Assembly (NCBI GenBank): GCA_001800905.1
Contig: MGWH01000002.1
Location: forward strand, 434,001-498,000
Direction of reading: 5' to 3'
Source of the DNA: Flavobacteria bacterium GWA2_35_26
GTDB taxonomy: Bacteria; Bacteroidota; Bacteroidia; Flavobacteriales; Flavobacteriaceae
DNA length: 64,000 bases
The notes beneath the pieces were generated by a model that saw only the letters and a program-made list of their open reading frames with translations, was not told the origin of the DNA and made no database searches. Within the stretch, counting starts at the first letter, position 1. Each line of letters opens with the position of its first letter. The position numbers and the translations under genes were made by a program. Positions 43,053-51,789 of this stretch are shown in pieces.

Positions 43053-43084
43053 AAAGCTGTTTCGATTGAAACAGCTTTTTTTTA
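43053..43084 (+). terminator. intrinsic terminator of gpmI
   Basis: 11-bp stem AAAGCTGTTTC / GAAACAGCTTT with loop GATT and a T-run. Confidence 0.9.
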
Positions 43085-43110
43085 TAAATAAAAGTTAAAA
43101 TTTCATAATT

Positions 43111-43125
43111 AATAGTAATACTATT
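43111..43125. promoter_or_regulatory. inverted repeat at the TetR-exporter promoter, likely TetR operator
   Basis: AATAGTA-A-TACTATT is a perfect inverted repeat whose last base is the first base of the -7 box. A repressor bound here would occlude the promoter. The first gene of the operon is a TetR regulator, so autoregulation is the simplest reading. Confidence 0.6.
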
Positions 43126-43132
43126 ATATTTG
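43125..43132 (+). promoter_or_regulatory. -7 box of the TetR-ABC-HlyD-TolC operon
   Basis: TATATTTG, perfect match, 19 nt before the TetR ATG. Confidence 0.6.
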
Positions 43133-43151
43133 CATAAAAATACATTAATTT

Positions 43152-43823
43152 ATGCAAAACATACTTTCAAATATTATTATTTCGGTTAACGACAAATTGT
43201 ATGTGAAAAATCCTGAAACATCCGATTTAGGAAAAAAAATAATCGAACAAAGTATTTTGTTAATTGATGAAATTGGTTTTGAAAATTTCACTTTCAAAAA
43301 ACTGGGTGAAAAAATTAATTCCAATGAAAGCTCCATTTATCGCTACTTTGAAAGTAAACATAAATTGATGTTATACTTGTCTTCTTGGTATTGGGGATGG
43401 ATGGAATACAAATTGGTATTTGCCACAAACAATCTGACCAATCCAATGGAAAAACTAATAAAAGCCATTGCCATTGTAACGGAAAAGGTAGAAGACGACT
43501 CCAATACTTTACACATCAATGAGTCTATTTTGAATAAAATTATTATTCAAGAATTTACCAAAACATTACTTACCAAAGAAGTAGACGAAGAAAACAAAGA
43601 AGGTTTTTTTATTGTCTACAAACGAATTATCAATAGAATTATTGAATTTATTACTGAGGTAAATCCAAATTATACTTTTGCAAAAAGCTTAGCATCTACT
43701 GTTGTTGAAGGTGCATTACACCAACATTTTTTAAAAGAGCATTTGAAAACAATTACCAATTGCAACGAGACCAATACCGTAACCGATTTCTATATTGACT
43801 TAGTAACTAAAACTTTAAAATAA
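43152..43823 (+). CDS. TetR/AcrR family transcriptional regulator
   Basis: 223 residues. The N-terminal helix-turn-helix is seen at about residues 25-70: IIEQSILLIDEIGFENFTFKKLGEKI, then NESSIYRYFESKHKLMLYL, the canonical TetR recognition helix and following segment. The C-terminal ligand-binding part is unique to the protein. It is first in an operon with the exporter genes (5-nt gap to the ABC gene), and an inverted repeat sits on its promoter; it therefore probably represses the exporter until a ligand binds. Confidence 0.9.
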   Translation: MQNILSNIIISVNDKLYVKNPETSDLGKKIIEQSILLIDEIGFENFTFKKLGEKINSNESSIYRYFESKHKLMLYLSSWYWGWMEYKLVFATNNLTNPMEKLIKAIAIVTEKVEDDSNTLHINESILNKIIIQEFTKTLLTKEVDEENKEGFFIVYKRIINRIIEFITEVNPNYTFAKSLASTVVEGALHQHFLKEHLKTITNCNETNTVTDFYIDLVTKTLK

Positions 43824-43828
43824 ACACC

Positions 43829-45493
43829 ATGAGCCAAACTCCATTACAACGCTTTTATAGTTTATTAAAATTAGATCGTAAGGATATTTCGCAAATATTT
43901 TTTTACGCTATTTTTTCTGGATTAGTGAGTCTTTCTTTGCCATTAGGAATTCAGGCGATAATCAACTTGATTCAAGCTGGCAGAGTCAGTATCTCTTGGA
44001 TTATATTAGTACTTATTGTAGTAATTGGTGTGGCACTTGTTGGCATACTTTCGTTAATGCAATTGAGAATAACCGAAAATTTACAACAAAAAATATTTGT
44101 ACGATCTTCGTTTGAATTTGGATACCGCTTACCTAAAATAAAATTCGAAGCGCTTTACAATCAATATCCACCAGAATTAGCCAACCGTTTTTTTGACACA
44201 TTAACTATTCAAAAAGGAACGTCAAAACTCCTAATTGATTTTTCGACAGCTCTATTACAAATTATATTTGGCATTCTATTATTGTCGTTATACCATCCAT
44301 TTTTTATCTTTTTCGGGGTGTTACTAGCCTTCCTACTCTATTCGATTTTTAGATTTTCATTTGAAGCAGGTCTGTCATCCAGCTTAAAAGAATCCAAATA
44401 CAAATACAAAGTGGTAAGCTGGTTGCAAGAAATTGCACGCAATAATTTTAGTTTTAGAAAACAAGAAAATTTCGAATTTGCATTAGAGAAAAACAATCAA
44501 TTGGTAGAAGAATACATTTATTATCGCGAAAAACATTTCAAAGTAATTAAACGACAATTCACCCAATTAATAGGATTCAAAGTTATAATTACTGCCTGTT
44601 TATTGCTAATTGGAGGGTATTTGGTCTTGAATCAGAAGATGAATATTGGGCAGTTTGTTGCGGCAGAAATCATTATTTTATTGGTAATTAATTCGGTAGA
44701 AAAAATCATTATTGGTTTAGAAAGTTTGTATGACGTGTTGACTTCTGTAGAAAAAATTGGACAAATAGTAGATTTGAAAATGGAAGAACCAAGGGAAGCA
44801 AATTCAGACTATTGTTTTACACACCTTTCCATCGAAACCGAAAACTTGAAATTCAAATATCCAGAAGCTACAGATGACGTTTTAAACGATATTAATTTAA
44901 AAATAGAACCGTCCGAAAAAATATATTTAGAAGGTATAAATGGATCTGGAAAATCGACATTAATTCGAATTTTAGCAGGATTTATTCAACATACTTCTGG
45001 TTCGTTCTTTATCAATGATGATACCTATCGAAAAATTGATGTGGCTCAATATCGTTCGCAAATAAGCACCATCACGCATGGAGAAACCCCGTTTGAAGGA
45101 ACTGTGTTGGAAAACATTACTATGAACAATCCGTCTATTTCAAATGAAGATATCAAATGGGCTATCGAAAGTGTGCAATTGGGATCATTTATAAAAACCT
45201 TACCTGAAGGACTTGAAACTAAAATTTTTCCAGATGGAAGACAATTATCGTCATCCAATGCTCAAAAAATTCTTTTAGCGCGAAGCATAGTTAATAGGCC
45301 TAAAATACTGTTTTACGAAGATCCATTAGACAAAATGGACGAAGAAGCAAGCAAAGAAATTATAGATTTTCTAACCAATTCTTCTAACCATTGGAGCGTA
45401 ATTGTATCATCAAAAAACAACTATTGGGAACAAAAATGCAGTAGAAAAATTATACTGAAAAACGGAAAAATAATTGCTGACTTAAAAAAATAA
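43829..45493 (+). CDS. ABC exporter (membrane plus nucleotide-binding domain) with degenerate ATPase motifs
   Basis: 554 residues, fused type IV-fold exporter. The membrane domain (about 15-310) has five or six helices, starting IFFYAIFSGLVSLSLPLGIQ, and no N-terminal C39 peptidase. The nucleotide-binding domain (about 330-554) keeps Walker A, GINGSGKST (369-377, Lys375), but departs elsewhere: Q-loop ITHGETPFEGT (no Gln), signature LSSSN (473-477) instead of LSGGQ, Walker B ILFYED with Glu-Asp instead of Asp-Glu, and SKNNYW in place of the switch His. The downstream hlyD and tolC-like genes (4-nt gap, then overlap) mark a type I secretion-like complex. The cargo is not encoded nearby. Confidence 0.9.
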   Translation: MSQTPLQRFYSLLKLDRKDISQIFFYAIFSGLVSLSLPLGIQAIINLIQAGRVSISWIILVLIVVIGVALVGILSLMQLRITENLQQKIFVRSSFEFGYRLPKIKFEALYNQYPPELANRFFDTLTIQKGTSKLLIDFSTALLQIIFGILLLSLYHPFFIFFGVLLAFLLYSIFRFSFEAGLSSSLKESKYKYKVVSWLQEIARNNFSFRKQENFEFALEKNNQLVEEYIYYREKHFKVIKRQFTQLIGFKVIITACLLLIGGYLVLNQKMNIGQFVAAEIIILLVINSVEKIIIGLESLYDVLTSVEKIGQIVDLKMEEPREANSDYCFTHLSIETENLKFKYPEATDDVLNDINLKIEPSEKIYLEGINGSGKSTLIRILAGFIQHTSGSFFINDDTYRKIDVAQYRSQISTITHGETPFEGTVLENITMNNPSISNEDIKWAIESVQLGSFIKTLPEGLETKIFPDGRQLSSSNAQKILLARSIVNRPKILFYEDPLDKMDEEASKEIIDFLTNSSNHWSVIVSSKNNYWEQKCSRKIILKNGKIIADLKK

Positions 45494-45497
45494 GACC

Positions 45498-46844
45498 ATG
45501 TTAAATATTTCAAAGAAAAATCCAATTGCTGAAAATATTGAACATTTCAGTACCGTGAAAAATTTGGCAAACAGGCCACATTACCAAATTTTAAATAAAA
45601 TCATCCTTTACGTTTCTATCATTGGTATTGTGATCCTTTTCTTGCCATGGACACAAAACATTTCAGGTTCTGGGGCTGTTACGACTTTAAAACCAGATCA
45701 ACGTCCGCAAACCATTCATTCTGCCATTGGCGGAAGAATCGAAAAATGGTATGTCAAAGAAGGGGATTATGTCAAAAAAGGGGATACTATTTTATTTATT
45801 TCGGAAATCAAAGAAGATTATTTTGACCCAAATTTAGTTGGGAATACTAAAAACCAAGTGGATGCTAAAAAAATGGCCTTACAGTCCTATGGTAGCAAAG
45901 TAACCACCTTAACATCTCAAATTAATGCTATCCAAAATGAGAAGCAATTGAAGTTGCAACAAGCACAAAACAAAATCCGTCAATCATTATTGAAAGTAAA
46001 GAGTGATAGTATGGATTTGGAAGCAGTTAAAACACAAATAAAAATTGCCAACACACAGTACAATCGTTCCATAACATTAAACAAGGAAGGATTAAAACCA
46101 ATGACTGATGTCGAGGAAAAAAGATTAAAACTGCAAGAAGTAGAGGCTAAAATAATTACTCAAGAAAACAAATTACTGGGGAGTAAAAACGAATTGATCA
46201 ATTCAAGAGTTGAGGTAAATCGAATTCGTGCTGAATATACTGAGAAAGTTTCCAAAGCCGAAAGTGATCAATACACCGCTTTGAGCAATCAATACGATAC
46301 AGAAGCACAAGTAAATAAATTACAAAACCAGTATGTGAATTATCAAATTCGTAACGGCATGTACTATATAAAAGCCCCACAAAATGGATATATTAACCGC
46401 GCTATCCAATCGGGTATTGGAGAAATCATTAAAGAAGGAACTCAAATTGTAAGTATCATGCCTTCTAAATATGATATTGCTGTGGAAACATTCGTTAGCC
46501 CAAATGATTTACCATTAGTTCACAAAGGCGAAAAAGTTCGCATTTGGTTTGATGGTTGGCCTACGGTAGTTTTTTCGGGTTGGCCTAATTTGAGTTACGG
46601 AACTTTTGGTGGAAAAATTGTTGCCGTTGAAAACTTCATCAGCGCCAATGGAAAATTCAGAGTACTGATTGCACCTGATCAAGAAGAAGAAGCATGGCCA
46701 AAGCAAATTAGTATTGGATCTGGGGCTCAAACTTTAGCTTTGCTTGATAACGTGCCAATTTGGTTTGAATTATGGCGAACATTAAATGGTTTTCCTCCTA
46801 ATTATTACCAACCTAAAGAAGAAAAATCTAAAGAGAAAAAATAA
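45498..46844 (+). CDS. HlyD family periplasmic adaptor
   Basis: 448-residue membrane-fusion protein joining the ABC exporter to its TolC-like channel. One N-terminal membrane helix (IILYVSIIGIVILFLPW), lipoyl half GGRIEKWYVKEGDYVKKGDTILF, a long coiled coil (about 120-290, rich in Gln, Lys and Asn), the returning lipoyl half YYIKAPQNGYINRAIQSGIGEIIKEG-like region, and a beta-barrel (VETFVSPNDLPLVHKGEKV). The WPTVVFSGWPNLSYG segment is distinctive of this subfamily. Its stop overlaps the next start (TAATG). Confidence 0.93.
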   Translation: MLNISKKNPIAENIEHFSTVKNLANRPHYQILNKIILYVSIIGIVILFLPWTQNISGSGAVTTLKPDQRPQTIHSAIGGRIEKWYVKEGDYVKKGDTILFISEIKEDYFDPNLVGNTKNQVDAKKMALQSYGSKVTTLTSQINAIQNEKQLKLQQAQNKIRQSLLKVKSDSMDLEAVKTQIKIANTQYNRSITLNKEGLKPMTDVEEKRLKLQEVEAKIITQENKLLGSKNELINSRVEVNRIRAEYTEKVSKAESDQYTALSNQYDTEAQVNKLQNQYVNYQIRNGMYYIKAPQNGYINRAIQSGIGEIIKEGTQIVSIMPSKYDIAVETFVSPNDLPLVHKGEKVRIWFDGWPTVVFSGWPNLSYGTFGGKIVAVENFISANGKFRVLIAPDQEEEAWPKQISIGSGAQTLALLDNVPIWFELWRTLNGFPPNYYQPKEEKSKEKK

Positions 46845-48232
46845 TGAAACATTGCTATTTTGTACTACTCCTAATAGGTTCTTTAGCTTGGGGGCAAAAT
46901 CAAAATCTGAAAGAACTCAATTATAATGAGTTTTTAGGTTATGTGAAAAAATACCACCCTTTGGTAAAAAGTGCTCAACTCGAAATCAACATGGCGCAAG
47001 CTAATTTGATGATGGCACGCGGCGGATTTGATCCAAAAATTGAAGCCGATTTTGACCAAAAGCAATTCAAGGGCAAAGAATATTATTCGGTTTTCAATAG
47101 TAGTTTTAAAATCCCAACTTGGTACGGGATTGAAGTGAAAGCGGGATTTGACAACAGCGAAGGTATTTTTGTAAATCCTGAAAATTCGCTACCCAATCAA
47201 GGATTAACGTCTTTAGGAATCACAGTTCCTGTTGGACAAGGATTGTTTATCAACCAGCGTATGGCTGATTTGCGAAAAGCAAAAATCCAAATTCGATTGA
47301 GTCAAGCAGAGCGAAAACTACAAGCTATTGAAGTGTTGTACAATGCGTCATTGGCCTACTTTAATTGGAAAAGAAACCACAGTGAAGTACAACTTTATTC
47401 TAACTATTTAGACAACGCAAGCCTTCGCTACAAAGGAATCTTAACCCTTATTAAAAATGGAGATAAGCCAGCGATTGATAGTGTTGAAGCAGGTATCGTA
47501 GTAAAAACAAGGCGATGGAATCTGGAAGAGTCCAAGTTGAAATTAGCCAAATCTAAACTAGACTTGTCGAATTATTTATGGTTAGATAATAATGTCCCAT
47601 TGGAATTACAAGACGATGTACTTCCCGAAAATAAATTAGAACTAACGATTAGTGAAACCTTAAAAATCAATCAATTAATTTCCGATACTATTTCTATTGA
47701 AAACCATCCGAAAATTAATTCGCTAGAAAATAAATTGGCTATTTTGGAAGTTGACCGAAAGTTAAAAGCCAATAGTTTACTACCTAAAATGGATGTGGGT
47801 TACCATTATTTATCTGAACCTAATTATTGGAATGATACCAATTTCAATAATTATAAAATTGGGGTGAATTTTAAATTCCCTTTGTTTCTGAGAAAAGAAC
47901 GAGGTAGTTTACAACTGGCAAAATTTAAAATTCAGGATACTAAACTTACTTTAGATCTTGAGCGCATTCAATTAAAAAATAAAATCACTGCCCAACAAAC
48001 CGAAATTAAATCAATAGAAAAACAACTTCAATTAATTTCAAGTTTAGTTTCAGGAAATGGTCAAATGTTGCAATCTGAGGAACGATTATTTTCGTTGGGA
48101 GAAAGTTCTATTTTTTTAATCAATGCGAGAGAAAATAATTTGGTAAGCATCCAACTCACGCAACTTGGATTGGAAAATCGATTTTTAAATTCGAATGCTG
48201 AATTATTCAAGATAATGGCAAATCCGGATTAA
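46844..48232 (+). CDS. TolC family outer-membrane protein of the ABC/HlyD exporter
   Basis: 462 residues with a signal peptide (MKHCYFVLLLIGSLAWGQ). Two TolC repeats can be traced: NYNEFLGYVKKYHPLVKSAQLEI with long helices up to about 240, and a second from NHPKINSLENKLAILEVDRKLKAN through PLFLRKERGSLQLAKFKIQ. Strand segments GFDPKIEADFDQK and PKMDVGYHYLSE form the barrel. Last gene of the operon; map follows after 33 nt but has its own -7 box. Distinct in sequence from the tolC-like gene at 648-1961. Confidence 0.92.
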   Translation: MKHCYFVLLLIGSLAWGQNQNLKELNYNEFLGYVKKYHPLVKSAQLEINMAQANLMMARGGFDPKIEADFDQKQFKGKEYYSVFNSSFKIPTWYGIEVKAGFDNSEGIFVNPENSLPNQGLTSLGITVPVGQGLFINQRMADLRKAKIQIRLSQAERKLQAIEVLYNASLAYFNWKRNHSEVQLYSNYLDNASLRYKGILTLIKNGDKPAIDSVEAGIVVKTRRWNLEESKLKLAKSKLDLSNYLWLDNNVPLELQDDVLPENKLELTISETLKINQLISDTISIENHPKINSLENKLAILEVDRKLKANSLLPKMDVGYHYLSEPNYWNDTNFNNYKIGVNFKFPLFLRKERGSLQLAKFKIQDTKLTLDLERIQLKNKITAQQTEIKSIEKQLQLISSLVSGNGQMLQSEERLFSLGESSIFLINARENNLVSIQLTQLGLENRFLNSNAELFKIMANPD

Positions 48233-48238
48233 TATTGT

Positions 48239-48246
48239 TACTTTTG
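48239..48246 (+). promoter_or_regulatory. map: -7 box of the map operon
   Basis: TACTTTTG, perfect match, 19 nt before the map ATG, suggesting map is transcribed independently of the exporter operon. Confidence 0.45.
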
Positions 48247-48265
48247 CAATCTTATTTTTATAAAT

Positions 48266-49084
48266 ATGATTATAGTAAAGTCACGTGAAGAAATAGAATT
48301 AATGCGCGAAAGTGCTTTAATCGTATCCAAAACCTTAGGAATGATTGCTTCTGAAATCAAGGAAGGAGTAACCACACTACATCTAGATAAACTAGCCGAA
48401 GCATTTATTCGTGATCATGGCGCTACTCCAAGTTTCTTAGGATTATACGGCTTTCCCAATACGCTATGTATGAGTCCAAACACTCAAGTTGTTCATGGAA
48501 TTCCTAATAACACACCTTTACAAAGTGGCGATATTATCTCTGTAGATTGTGGAGCATTCAAAAACGGATTTCACGGCGATCATGCTTATACTTTCGAAAT
48601 TGGAGAAGTCGCTCCAGAAACCAAAAAATTATTACAAATTACCAAAGAATCTTTATACGTTGGTATCCGCGAATTCAAAGCGGGGAATCGCGTTGAAGAT
48701 GTGGGTAATGCAATTCAAAAATATACCGAAGCCCATGGCTATGGTGTGGTTCGTGAACTTGTAGGTCATGGCTTAGGTCAAAAAATGCACGAAGAACCTG
48801 AAATGCCTAACTATGGTAAAAAAGGTCGTGGAAAATTATTTATCGAAGGAATGGTCGTAGCTATCGAACCGATGATAAATTTGGGAACCAAAAACATCAA
48901 ACAACACAAAGACGGTTGGACAATTACTACAGCTGACAACAAACCTTCAGCCCATTTTGAACACGATGTGGCATTAGTTGATGGAAAACCAGAATTACTT
49001 TCGACTTTCAAGTACATTTATGACGCCATGGGAATAGTAAGTAATGAAGAAGATGAATTCAGACAAAATCCATTACATATCTAA
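48266..49084 (+). CDS. map: type I methionine aminopeptidase
   Basis: Removes the initiator methionine from nascent proteins; 272 residues. Metal ligands are recognisable: Asp in SVDCGAFKNGFHGDHAYTF (two Asp), His in RELVGHGLGQKMHEEP, Glu in VVAIEPMINLG and Glu in HFEHDVALV. Catalytic His in QVVHGIPNN. No N-terminal zinc-finger extension. Its stop overlaps the start of the next gene (TAATG). Confidence 0.96.
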   Translation: MIIVKSREEIELMRESALIVSKTLGMIASEIKEGVTTLHLDKLAEAFIRDHGATPSFLGLYGFPNTLCMSPNTQVVHGIPNNTPLQSGDIISVDCGAFKNGFHGDHAYTFEIGEVAPETKKLLQITKESLYVGIREFKAGNRVEDVGNAIQKYTEAHGYGVVRELVGHGLGQKMHEEPEMPNYGKKGRGKLFIEGMVVAIEPMINLGTKNIKQHKDGWTITTADNKPSAHFEHDVALVDGKPELLSTFKYIYDAMGIVSNEEDEFRQNPLHI

Positions 49085-49854
49085 TGAAAAAAATTTTCAA
49101 GTTCATTCTCAATACTATCCCTCGCCCTATTTTAATTCGATTAAGTATCGTAGCACGCCCTATATTGGCATTGCTATTAAAAGGAAATACATTTACGGAT
49201 CCAATTGACGGAAAAAGTTTTCGAATGTTTTTACCGTATGGTTACGGCACCCAAAGAAACAACGTACTTTCACCAAGTACATTATCTTTAGAAAGACACC
49301 GTTTATTGTGGTTGTATTTGCAAAATGAAACTGATTTTTTTACTGCCAAAGAGAAAAAAAACGTACTGCATTTTGCACCTGAGCAAGAATTTTATAAGCG
49401 CTTCAAAAAACAAAAAAACATTCAATACACCACTACCGATTTATTCTCGCCTTTAGCTGATGTAAAAGCAGACATTTGTAACCTGCCTTTTGAAGACAAC
49501 CAATATGATGTCTTATTTTGCAACCATGTTTTGGAACACATTCCTGATGATACCAAAGCCATGCAAGAGCTGTATCGCGTTTTAAAACCAGGAGGAATGG
49601 CAATTCTTCAAATTCCGCAAGATTTAAATCGAGCTACTACTTTTTCGGATGATTCGATTACAGACGAAAAAGAACGCGCTGCCATTTTTGGACAATACGA
49701 TCATGTTAGAGTCTATGGTCGTGATTATTTTGACAAATTGCGAAGTATTGGATTTACTGTTGTTGAAGAAGATTATACTAAAAAAATTAGTCCTGAATTA
49801 GTAACAAAATATTGTTTAGCCCCGGGCGAAATTATCCCTGTTTGTTTTAAATAA
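49084..49854 (+). CDS. class I SAM-dependent methyltransferase
   Basis: 256 residues. An N-terminal basic, hydrophobic stretch (FILNTIPRPILIRLSIVARP) precedes the methyltransferase core: motif I in modified form VLHFAPEQEFYKRF, acidic end of strand 2 TTTDLFSPLADVKADI, LPFEDNQYDVLFCNHVLEHIPDD and LYRVLKPGGMAILQIP. The glycine-rich motif I (usually GxGxG) is replaced by FAPEQ, a known variant in this family. Substrate unknown; translationally coupled to map. Confidence 0.88.
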   Translation: MKKIFKFILNTIPRPILIRLSIVARPILALLLKGNTFTDPIDGKSFRMFLPYGYGTQRNNVLSPSTLSLERHRLLWLYLQNETDFFTAKEKKNVLHFAPEQEFYKRFKKQKNIQYTTTDLFSPLADVKADICNLPFEDNQYDVLFCNHVLEHIPDDTKAMQELYRVLKPGGMAILQIPQDLNRATTFSDDSITDEKERAAIFGQYDHVRVYGRDYFDKLRSIGFTVVEEDYTKKISPELVTKYCLAPGEIIPVCFK

Positions 49855-49902
49855 TCTAAAGCAACTAATTGTTTATATTTACGATTCGTAATTCAATCAA
49901 TT

Positions 49903-51156
49903 ATGCTTCGCTACTTGTTTCAAACAATGGTCCTATTTTGTTTTACTTTGGCTACAGCCCAAGTAGAAAATGAAATAGTGCCTCCTTACAACATCAAAAC
50001 CGTATCTTTTGTGCAAAACAATCAAAATGTGGTACCTATTTTCCAATTAGGTGATGCATTCCAATTGCAATTTGACGATTTGTATGGCAATGACGCTTCT
50101 TATTTTTACGAAATTGTTCATTGTGATTACAACTGGAATCCTTCAGACATACAGAAACGAGACTACCTTCAAGGATTTGACAATCAGAGAATTCAAGAAT
50201 CTTCAAGTTCCTTTAATTGTTTGCAGATTTACACCCACTATCGCTTGCCTTTTCCGAACAGTACTACGCAATTAAAAATCAGTGGTAATTATATACTGAA
50301 AATTTTAAATGAGGATAAAGAAGTCGTTTTCTCTAGAAAATTTATAGTCTATGAAAATTTGGTAACTGTGCCAATCCAAATTAAAAGAGCACGAACAGTT
50401 ACTAATTTGGATACCAAACACAATCTAGAATTCACCATCAAATCGAATGTGATTAATTTCCAAAATCCATTAAAAAACATAAAAACCGTCTTGCTCCAAA
50501 ACGGAAAATTCAACAATGCTATCAGTAATATTAAGCCGCAATTTACTATTGGCAATGATTTGGTTTACAAATACGACACCCCAACACAATTTTGGGCTGG
50601 AAATGAATTTTTGTATTTTGACAACAAAGAAATTCGTGTAGCCAGTAACACTATATCAAGAGTTGATAGTCAAAAAGACATTTACAGCAGCTATTTGTTT
50701 ACCAATGAAGCCCGCGCAAATTCCAATTACTACAACAACCAAGATGTAAATGGCAACTTTGTAATACGCCGTTTATTTGCAGAAAACAGTGATGTAGAAG
50801 CCGATTATGCTTGGGTGTATTTCAGTCTTTCGGCACCCCTATTTAGAAGTTCCGATGGAGCAATTTATGTAACTGGAATGTTTAATAATTATGCGCTCAC
50901 CGCTGAAAATAAAATGGAGTACAATCCTGAGAAAGCGATTTACGAGAAAGCGATTTTAATCAAACAAGGATTTACCAATTTTGAATATTTGGCTATTAAA
51001 CCTAATGGAAGTATTGATTCAGAAAATGCTATTGACGGAAATTATTTTCAAACCGAAAATGAATATACCGTTTTAGTGTATTATAAAGAAGACACCGATC
51101 GCTTTACTCGAATTATAGGAAAAGGCTCCGCATCTTCACTAAATCTGATCAATTAG
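49903..51156 (+). CDS. type IX secretion system plug protein (DUF5103 family)
   Basis: 417 residues with a signal peptide (MLRYLFQTMVLFCFTLATAQ). It matches the DUF5103 family, whose F. johnsoniae member was found plugging the periplasmic side of the SprA translocon. Family sequences include PIFQLGDAFQLQFDDLYG, YFYEIVHCDYNWNPSD, QRIQESSSSFNCLQIYTHY, FVYENLVTVPI and YVTGMFNNYALTAENKM (a starch-binding-like beta domain). Expected to be periplasmic and part of T9SS gating. No other T9SS gene is beside it. Transcribed alone, or with map by read-through. Confidence 0.9.
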   Translation: MLRYLFQTMVLFCFTLATAQVENEIVPPYNIKTVSFVQNNQNVVPIFQLGDAFQLQFDDLYGNDASYFYEIVHCDYNWNPSDIQKRDYLQGFDNQRIQESSSSFNCLQIYTHYRLPFPNSTTQLKISGNYILKILNEDKEVVFSRKFIVYENLVTVPIQIKRARTVTNLDTKHNLEFTIKSNVINFQNPLKNIKTVLLQNGKFNNAISNIKPQFTIGNDLVYKYDTPTQFWAGNEFLYFDNKEIRVASNTISRVDSQKDIYSSYLFTNEARANSNYYNNQDVNGNFVIRRLFAENSDVEADYAWVYFSLSAPLFRSSDGAIYVTGMFNNYALTAENKMEYNPEKAIYEKAILIKQGFTNFEYLAIKPNGSIDSENAIDGNYFQTENEYTVLVYYKEDTDRFTRIIGKGSASSLNLIN

Positions 51157-51174
51157 CCAACATTTTAATTCTAT

Positions 51175-51207
51175 TTGTAAAATCAGAATCATTTTTTTGT
51201 AATTTTG
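51175..51207 (+). promoter_or_regulatory. apaG: promoter of apaG
   Basis: TTG (51175-51177), a 22-nt spacer and TAATTTTG (51200-51207), both elements intact, 22 nt before the ATG. Confidence 0.65.
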
Positions 51208-51229
51208 AAGGAAGAAATACTAATTCACC

Positions 51230-51616
51230 ATGGTTTCTCAAATAACAAGAGGTATTAAAATTTCAGTTTTGACTAGTTTTGAAGGCACTTACTTCAAAAA
51301 CTATCGAATTCACTTTGCCTTTAGTTACCAAATCAAAATTGAAAACCACAGTAAAGATTCAGTACAATTAGTTTCTCGTCATTGGGAAATATTTGATTCT
51401 TTAAATGAATTAGAAATTGTAGATGGCGAAGGAGTTATTGGAAAAAAACCAGTTCTAAAACCCGGGGAATTTTATACCTATAGCTCTGGATGTTTGTTAT
51501 CTTCTCCTCATGGTGCAATGAAAGGACATTTTAATATGATCAATTTCACTACCACTAAAAACTTTAAAGTTATTGTTCCTTCTTTCCGATTAAGCGCGCC
51601 TTTTGCCCTTAATTAA
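51230..51616 (+). CDS. apaG: ApaG domain protein
   Basis: 128-residue single-domain protein of fibronectin-like fold. Family motifs: YFKNYRIHFAFSYQIKIEN, VQLVSRHWEIFDS, GEGVIGKKPVLKPGEFYTYSSGC and SPHGAMKGHF. The name comes from a cobalt/magnesium phenotype in Salmonella; the molecular role is unknown. Cytoplasmic, normal length, own promoter. Confidence 0.95.
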   Translation: MVSQITRGIKISVLTSFEGTYFKNYRIHFAFSYQIKIENHSKDSVQLVSRHWEIFDSLNELEIVDGEGVIGKKPVLKPGEFYTYSSGCLLSSPHGAMKGHFNMINFTTTKNFKVIVPSFRLSAPFALN

Positions 51617-51685
51617 TGTTGTTATTTCATTGAATAAATTTTAATTTATTCCGTCCAATTATCTTTTTTATTGAATTATCCTTTG

Positions 51686-51693
51686 TACTTTTG
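51686..51693 (+). promoter_or_regulatory. pruA: -7 box of pruA
   Basis: TACTTTTG, perfect match, about 96 nt before the pruA ATG; gives a leader of about 90 nt. Confidence 0.4.
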
Positions 51694-51789
51694 TTTTAGT
51701 TTAAATTATTCGCAAGTTTAAGAACCAATTTAATCTTTAATTTTCTAATTCAAATCTGTTAAACCAACAGGTTTTTTAATACCATTATT

